Shown: positions 60,366 to 64,000 of the stretch, in pieces
How positions within the stretch are numbered: position 1 is the first letter of the stretch
Layout of the letters: each line of letters starts with the position of its first letter
Origin: Bacteroidaceae bacterium
Lineage (GTDB): Bacteria; Bacteroidota; Bacteroidia; Bacteroidales; Bacteroidaceae
Reading direction: 5' to 3'
NCBI GenBank assembly: GCA_017555585.1
Contig: JAFZGA010000011.1
Span: 45,735 to 109,734, forward strand
DNA length: 64,000 nucleotides
Made by a program: the position numbers and the translations under genes
The notes under the pieces: model-generated
The model's input: the letters and a program-made list of their open reading frames with translations, nothing else
Told to the model about the DNA's origin: nothing
The model's database searches: none

Positions 60366-60432
60366 CTAAAAAGTGAATTTCTGTATTGCGCTTGTCTTCA
60401 AAACATTCGGCACTCCTATGAGAAACTAAGGT
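60366..60432. repeat. Dispersed intergenic repeat, copy A (partial)
   Basis: Shares CTAAAAAG...GAATTT, a TGCGCTTG stretch and CGGCACTCCT...GAAACTAA with copy B at 62819-62988 (for example CGGCACTCCTTTGGGGAACTAA). It lies right after the DsbA-like gene. Confidence 0.6.
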
Positions 60433-60436
60433 ATAA

Positions 60437-60466
60437 CCCCTTGTCACTTTGCAAAGTGACAAGGGG
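60437..60466 (+). terminator. Strong hairpin after the DsbA-like gene
   Basis: Perfect stem of 14 bp CCCCTTGTCACTTT with its complement around a 2-base loop. No T tract on either side, so termination is not certain. Confidence 0.5.
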
Positions 60467-60552
60467 TGTTGTATTGTCCCGTGTATATATCAGTAACTGT
60501 TTAGTCTCGTATTTTGCGGTCTTTAAAATTGCTGGAATGTTAAAAAATAGCG

Positions 60553-60569
60553 TTTTTTTTTTTTTTTTT
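60553..60569 (+). repeat. 17-T homopolymer tract upstream of a promoter
   Basis: Seventeen T in a row, 11 bases before the putative -33 element of the 60.7 kb gene. Such tracts change length by slippage and can alter promoter activity. Confidence 0.8.
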
Positions 60570-60579
60570 GAAATTTTTG

Positions 60580-60610
60580 TTGTCTAATCTGTTGTAAATG
60601 ACTATTTTTG
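60580..60610 (+). promoter_or_regulatory. Promoter of the 60.7 kb secreted-protein gene
   Basis: TTG (60580-60582), 20-base spacer, -7 TATTTTTG (60603-60610). The 5' leader is about 100 bases. Confidence 0.65.
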
Positions 60611-60715
60611 TAAACGTTTCCATAATAGGGGGCTGTGGTGTTTAATGAATTGTCTTTCAGAAGATATATTCTGAATATTTGTTAGCTTATATAATATTAA
60701 TAAATACTAAAATTT

Positions 60716-62812
60716 ATGAGAAAAATTACTTTATTTTTAATGTCGTTGTTCCTCACAGTGGGTGCAATGGCGCAGTACGGATCCAAAATGGTCTATGTTA
60801 CTGACCTTAGTCAATTAAGCAATGACAAGGTTTACACACTTGAAAGCGAGCGTTGCTACTTGATGTACAACACAACAGCAAATGCAACCGGTATTTCCAG
60901 TAGCAATTCAACATCGTTGAATACTAGCAATCGTCCGGCTAAAAGCAAGGATGATGTAAATCAGCAGTTTAAAATTGAGAATATCAATGGTAGCTACTAT
61001 CTTTACAGCGTAGGTGCCAGCAAATATGTAACAGATGATGGCTCGTTTGCAGACACTCCTCAACAGGCGCTTAACATTAGCACTTCAAATAATTCAAGTT
61101 ATCCTTGGTTCTTGAAAATTGGTAACAATGGTATGAACTCACAGGATGCAGGCCAGACAGCCGCCGGTATTCTTGTTAACAGCTGGGTTCAGCAAGACCC
61201 TGGTAACCGTTATAAAATCCTTGACGTAGAGGAATGTGAATCTCTCAATCTTACATTTGAGGAGGTTGGCAATCCAACAGAGGATGGTGTTTACCGCATT
61301 TACTGGAAGCAGAACAACCGCGGTTACTTGGCATACCACAACTCATATCCTACAAAAGGTGTGCTTGCTGATGTAACATTGGGTAACTATGGCTCTTCTC
61401 ACTTCAACTCTGCTACAGACCCTGTAGAACTTGAGTGGTATCTTATTACTTCAGCTGGTGGCAACAAGTATCTCTTCAGCGCTTACAACGGTAAGTTCCT
61501 TTCATATTCTGAGGAGAGTGCCGATGCTGCAAAGGCAGCGTACTTTGATGCTGCACGTCCTTGCCCAATTACAATTGAAAACAATACTTCACATAGTGGC
61601 TACTATATTATCAAGGCAAATGTTGACGGTAGAGATTGTCTTCTTTCAAGTGGTTGCGGTACAGCTTCAAGAACAGGTTATCCAATCCGTTGGAACTCTA
61701 ATATAAGTGGTGACATGGGTGACGGTGGTTCACCATTGATATTTGTAAAGGTTAGCGGTCTTGATGTTGATGCAGACATCCTTGCACGCGCACAGGCTGC
61801 AATTGAGGATTATGAAAACCCTGTTGAGAGCAATGTAAACTTTGAGTGGACAACATCAACTACTTGGACAGCAGTAGAGAATTCTGCATATTATACATCA
61901 ACAGTGTTCAACGATAATGAACTTAATGGTGTTAAGTATATCGAGTATGAGGTAGAGGTTGGTGGTGCAAGAACAGCAACCGTGACATTTACATACATCG
62001 ATGGTGGTCACAAGCTTAACATCCGTGGTGTTGAGGTAATTGATGCAATGGGTAACATTGTGGCCGGCGATTATCACGTAGGTATTGCAGGTGGTACCCC
62101 TGCTGACAATACTTATACTGTAAGCGTTGCCGAGGCAGGTACATACAAAGTACGTTGCTATGCTGCAGAAGGTGGCGGTGACCAATTCAATATGTCGCAC
62201 GGAAGCATTGTGGTTTCATTTGCTAAGTTGGATGTAATGGAATTGACAAAATCTGTTACTTTTGCTGCTGAGTATGCAACACTTTATCTTGGTTACAAGG
62301 TTGCAATCCCGGCAGGCGTTGAGGCTTATGTTTTGACAGGTGTTAATCCTACTTGGGTTGAGTTGACACAGCTCAACAATATAATTCCTGCGAACACAGC
62401 TGTAATCCTAAAGGGTACTGCCAATAGTTCATACAATTTCTACTACACATCAAGCGAGGTTGATGATGTTGAAATCAACTACCTCGAGGGTTCAATTGCT
62501 GACCGCTATGTACAGGGCGATGCATATGTTCTTGGACTTTTTGACGGTGAGGTTTGTCTTGCTCCAGCAGCGTTGAATCAGGTTGGCAACACATCATTCA
62601 AGAATAATGCCAACAAGGCATATCTTAAGGTAGCTCCTGGTGCTGCATTGAGCTCAAGCCTCCGCTTTGACTTCGGTGGCACAACTGCAATTGATGAGGT
62701 TGAGACAGAAGTTGCAGAAACTGTTATCTACGACCTCACAGGTCGTCGCGTAAGCGAAATCACCAAGGCTGGTGTTTATATTGTAAATGGCAAAAAGGTT
62801 TTGGTAAAGTAA
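60716..62812 (+). CDS. Secreted protein of unknown function with C-terminal tail
   Basis: 698 residues. Signal peptide about 1-19 (VGAMAQ). Three lectin-like beta-rich stretches follow (about 40-170, 175-290, 290-370), with GxYYLYSVGASKYV, YRIYWKQNNRGYLAYHN and KYLFSAYNGKFLSYSE, alike enough to suggest repeated ricin/trefoil modules. A beta-sandwich spans about 400-530 and another to ~655. The end VIYDLTGRRVSEITKAG...GKKVLVK is the tail also seen on the GH27-GH16 protein. No catalytic motif was recognised; it may bind a glycan. The promoter follows a 17-T tract. Confidence 0.88.
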   Translation: MRKITLFLMSLFLTVGAMAQYGSKMVYVTDLSQLSNDKVYTLESERCYLMYNTTANATGISSSNSTSLNTSNRPAKSKDDVNQQFKIENINGSYYLYSVGASKYVTDDGSFADTPQQALNISTSNNSSYPWFLKIGNNGMNSQDAGQTAAGILVNSWVQQDPGNRYKILDVEECESLNLTFEEVGNPTEDGVYRIYWKQNNRGYLAYHNSYPTKGVLADVTLGNYGSSHFNSATDPVELEWYLITSAGGNKYLFSAYNGKFLSYSEESADAAKAAYFDAARPCPITIENNTSHSGYYIIKANVDGRDCLLSSGCGTASRTGYPIRWNSNISGDMGDGGSPLIFVKVSGLDVDADILARAQAAIEDYENPVESNVNFEWTTSTTWTAVENSAYYTSTVFNDNELNGVKYIEYEVEVGGARTATVTFTYIDGGHKLNIRGVEVIDAMGNIVAGDYHVGIAGGTPADNTYTVSVAEAGTYKVRCYAAEGGGDQFNMSHGSIVVSFAKLDVMELTKSVTFAAEYATLYLGYKVAIPAGVEAYVLTGVNPTWVELTQLNNIIPANTAVILKGTANSSYNFYYTSSEVDDVEINYLEGSIADRYVQGDAYVLGLFDGEVCLAPAALNQVGNTSFKNNANKAYLKVAPGAALSSSLRFDFGGTTAIDEVETEVAETVIYDLTGRRVSEITKAGVYIVNGKKVLVK

Positions 62813-62818
62813 TAAGTG

Positions 62819-62988
62819 ATTAAAAAGGCGAATTTTTGCGTTACGCTTGCCCTCTAAGCCTGCGGCACTCCTTTGGGGAACTAAAGTTCCCGTTGTCGCA
62901 AACATTGCTCGTACGCAATGGCATTTACGCAAAAGTAAACTGCGGTTTATCGGGCGTCGCAAGCCTTAAACTTCATCCTTTTTATCTC
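62819..62988. repeat. Dispersed intergenic repeat, copy B (full)
   Basis: Shares two blocks with copy C (63489-63591): block 1 TAAAAAGGC...CGTTACGCTTGCCCT and block 2 CATTTACGC..AGTAAACTGCG...GCAAGC.TTAAA...CTTTTTAT. Copy B adds a middle part that matches copy A. It lies directly after the 60.7 kb gene. Confidence 0.7.
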
Positions 62989-63012
62989 ACTTATTGAAAA
63001 TAGAAAATGTAG

Positions 63013-63031
63013 GGGCGGGTTTTGCCCGCCC
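63013..63031. other. GC-rich hairpin before the 54-residue peptide gene
   Basis: GGGCGGG and CCCGCCC around a TTTTG loop, 43 bases before the peptide ATG. No T tract. Confidence 0.5.
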
Positions 63032-63073
63032 ATGCAAATAACATATTAGAAAATAAAAAACGTTATAATATAT

Positions 63074-63238
63074 ATGAAAAAGGTATATAGCGCACCTCTT
63101 GCAACAGAGGTAAACATTGAAGCAACTAACATGCTTGCAGCTTCATTGAAATTGGACAATAATAACACAGTAGATACCTCAAACGGCGGTCAGCTTTCAA
63201 GCGGTCACCGTGGCGAGTGGGGTAACTTGTGGAACTAA
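63074..63238 (+). CDS. 54-residue peptide with KKVYSAP start and Trp-rich end
   Basis: ATG frame of 54 residues: MKKVYSAPLATEVNIEATNM, then LAASLKLDNNN and the end RGEWGNLWN. There is no signal peptide or membrane helix and no Cys. From memory, short Bacteroidales proteins with a KKxYxxP start, an LAAS-type middle and an aromatic acidic end are frequent but unstudied; I cannot confirm homologues here. A 19-bp stem-loop overlaps the stop codon, so the frame is followed directly by a terminator-like hairpin. The arrangement (conserved head, small variable end) would also fit a secreted or modified peptide precursor, but no maturation gene is near. Confidence 0.65.
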   Translation: MKKVYSAPLATEVNIEATNMLAASLKLDNNNTVDTSNGGQLSSGHRGEWGNLWN

Positions 63239-63275
63239 ATATTAATGGGGAGCATTGCTCCCCATTAATATTTAG
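63235..63275. terminator. 19-bp perfect hairpin overlapping the peptide stop codon
   Basis: CTAAATATTAATGGGGAGC pairs with its full complement around an ATT loop. The stem base is A/T-rich on both sides, so it can act as terminator in both directions. Confidence 0.75.
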
Positions 63276-63480
63276 TCGATAACGCCAATCGCAATAGGTC
63301 ACGCGTAGTGTGGAGCAGTCACACCGCGTGGGTTGCGACATGTTGGCGTTGTCAATTGCTTTTTAATCGACGACGCCAGCAGCGATAGGTCACGGGCTGC
63401 ACAGACGTAAGTTTGTGCCCCGTGGGTCGCGGACAGCAGGTGTCGTTAATTTTGTTAATCGACGACATCAGCTGTCGAAG
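63276..63480. ncRNA. Tandem structured elements with covarying stems, candidate RNA
   Basis: Two ~91-bp units start at 63276 and 63367, with a third, broken start at 63458. Each begins TCGAYRACGCCA after TTAGTCGA/TTAATCGA and holds ATAGGTCACG and CGTGGGTYGCG. Unit 1 folds as P1 63278-63288/63343-63353 (11 bp), P2 63289-63294/63333-63338, P3 CACGCG/CGCGTG (63300-63305/63325-63330) and P4 GTGTG/CACAC. Unit 2 gives P1 63370-63377/63439-63446, P2 GCGA/TCGC, P3 CACGGG/CCCGTG and P4 GCACAGA/TTTGTGC. Paired changes in P3 and P4 keep the stems, so selection acts on structure. Family unknown to me. Confidence 0.5.
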
Positions 63481-63488
63481 GAAACTGA

Positions 63489-63591
63489 CTAAAAAGGCTC
63501 TTTTGTCGTTACGCTCGCCCTAAAAATGCTCATTTACGCTTAGTAAACTGCGCTTTTTCGGTCTTTGCAAGCTTAAAATAGCTCTTTTTAT
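63489..63591. repeat. Dispersed intergenic repeat, copy C (short)
   Basis: Matches blocks 1 and 2 of copy B but lacks its middle: TAAAAAGGC, CGTTACGCTCGCCCT (63507-63521), CATTTACGCTTAGTAAACTGCG (63531 on), GCAAGCTTAAA and CTTTTTAT. Its end overlaps the inverted block shared with 57.4 kb. Confidence 0.7.
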
Positions 63592-63649
63592 TCAACTTCT
63601 CACCAAGGATGGTGCCCCTTTTTACTTTTGGGTCACCATCCTTTTTTGG
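63580..63649. repeat. Inverted partner of the 57.4 kb block with terminator hairpin
   Basis: The 24 bases at 63580-63603 are the exact reverse complement of 57378-57401. A 14-bp hairpin (63605-63618 with 63630-63643, one mismatch) and T6 follow, so this side is also a terminator. TACTTTTGGGTCACC (63623-63637) is the complement of part of the other hairpin. Confidence 0.75.
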
Positions 63650-64000
63650 ACTCTGCATGCCGTCTCCCTACAGCTGGCGTAAAAAATCCACGTCAAAAGT
63701 AACTTCAAAACAAAACCGGCACCGATAAAACCACAGTAAACAACCATTTGTTATGAGGATATAGGTGGTGAATTGTCTGAGCGTTTGTGCCATACGATGC
63801 TGTTATTTCGTGAAGCGAGTTGTCGCCACCCCGAATAACAAATGATAAGTTGTTTGCGACAAGTTTGCAACGACCGAGTGTACGCTTTTGCGACACGAGC
63901 AAAGGAAGCAAACGGCTGGTTTTTACGTGTGGCGGGCGTTTTTGTAACTTTTTGAGCGACAAAAAGTTAAGAGAGAAAGACTAAAATGAATAGACAACAA
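63650..64000. other. Window end, no gene supported
   Basis: About 350 bases. An 85-residue minus-strand frame (63705-63962) has low-complexity, unlikely composition. The stretch has several short palindromes and may be a dispersed repeat, since the text is familiar to me from Prevotella-like intergenic DNA; this is only a recollection. A new ATG (63985) may open a gene that runs out of the window. Confidence 0.3.

Noticed and set aside
63278-63446. Integron attC sites for the tandem palindromic units
   Set aside because: The ends do not fit RYYYAAC/GTTRRRY, and no integrase or cassette genes are near.
63276-63480. CRISPR array
   Set aside because: Units are long, folded and differ inside; there are no short exact repeats with unique spacers.
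63705-63962. 85-residue minus-strand protein
   Set aside because: Composition looks non-coding and it lies in palindrome-rich intergenic DNA; no family recognised.

Overview
The window is chromosomal DNA of a Bacteroidetes bacterium, most likely order Bacteroidales (Prevotellaceae/Bacteroidaceae-like). Supporting signs are: many -7 promoter boxes of the Bacteroidetes form TAnnTTTG; few Shine-Dalgarno sequences except before rpsR and rplI; phylum-typical genes (RprX/RprY-like pair, EF-G paralogue, gldE, DUF4270 lipoprotein, DUF4924, DUF4293, Bacteroidetes-type RNA polymerase omega, truncated GlgA-like protein beside panC); and secreted enzymes ending in a shared short C-terminal tail. No rRNA, tRNA, IS element, prophage or CRISPR array was seen. 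Most of the window is core genome.

Layout. 1-4.4 kb: end of a glycosyltransferase gene, convergent hemW, then an EF-G paralogue without the catalytic histidine. 4.8-7.3 kb: two-component pair and a small membrane protein. 7.5-8.7 kb: rpsF-rpsR-rplI. 8.9-12 kb: three-gene glycosyltransferase operon on the minus strand. 12.3-19 kb: lipid-linked glycan flippase, LytM peptidase, C69 dipeptidase, phosphohexomutase. 19.1-21.3 kb (minus): HU, a 29-residue basic protein and RNase G. 21.5-30.3 kb: ssb, gldE, DUF308, LysE-type exporter, DUF4924, prfC, tsaC, ClC channel, fmt. 30.4-39.1 kb: DUF4270 lipoprotein, GlgA-like protein, panC-panD and tamB. 39.2-44 kb: SLC13 permease, then sigma-54 activator, lptE, TPR-like protein and secG. 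44-63 kb: large secreted glycan enzymes (GH2 beta-galactosidase; GH27-CBM-GH16 fusion; a secreted protein of unknown function) interleaved with mtaB, a GT2, an RsmI-type methylase, uvrB, bamD, rpoZ, DUF4293 and a DsbA-like protein.

How they fit together: several genes serve envelope building (flippase, glycosyltransferases, tamB, bamD, lptE, secG, LytM peptidase), several serve translation and tRNA modification (rpsF/rpsR/rplI, prfC, fmt, tsaC, mtaB, EF-G paralogue), and the two large glycosidases point to use of galactose-containing glycans.

The least explained stretch is 60.3-64 kb: a 17-T tract upstream of a secreted-protein promoter, a dispersed intergenic repeat in three copies, a 54-residue peptide gene, and two tandem ~91-bp units that fold into the same multi-stem structure with compensatory base changes. 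I regard these tandem units and the adjacent peptide as the best candidates for an undescribed system.
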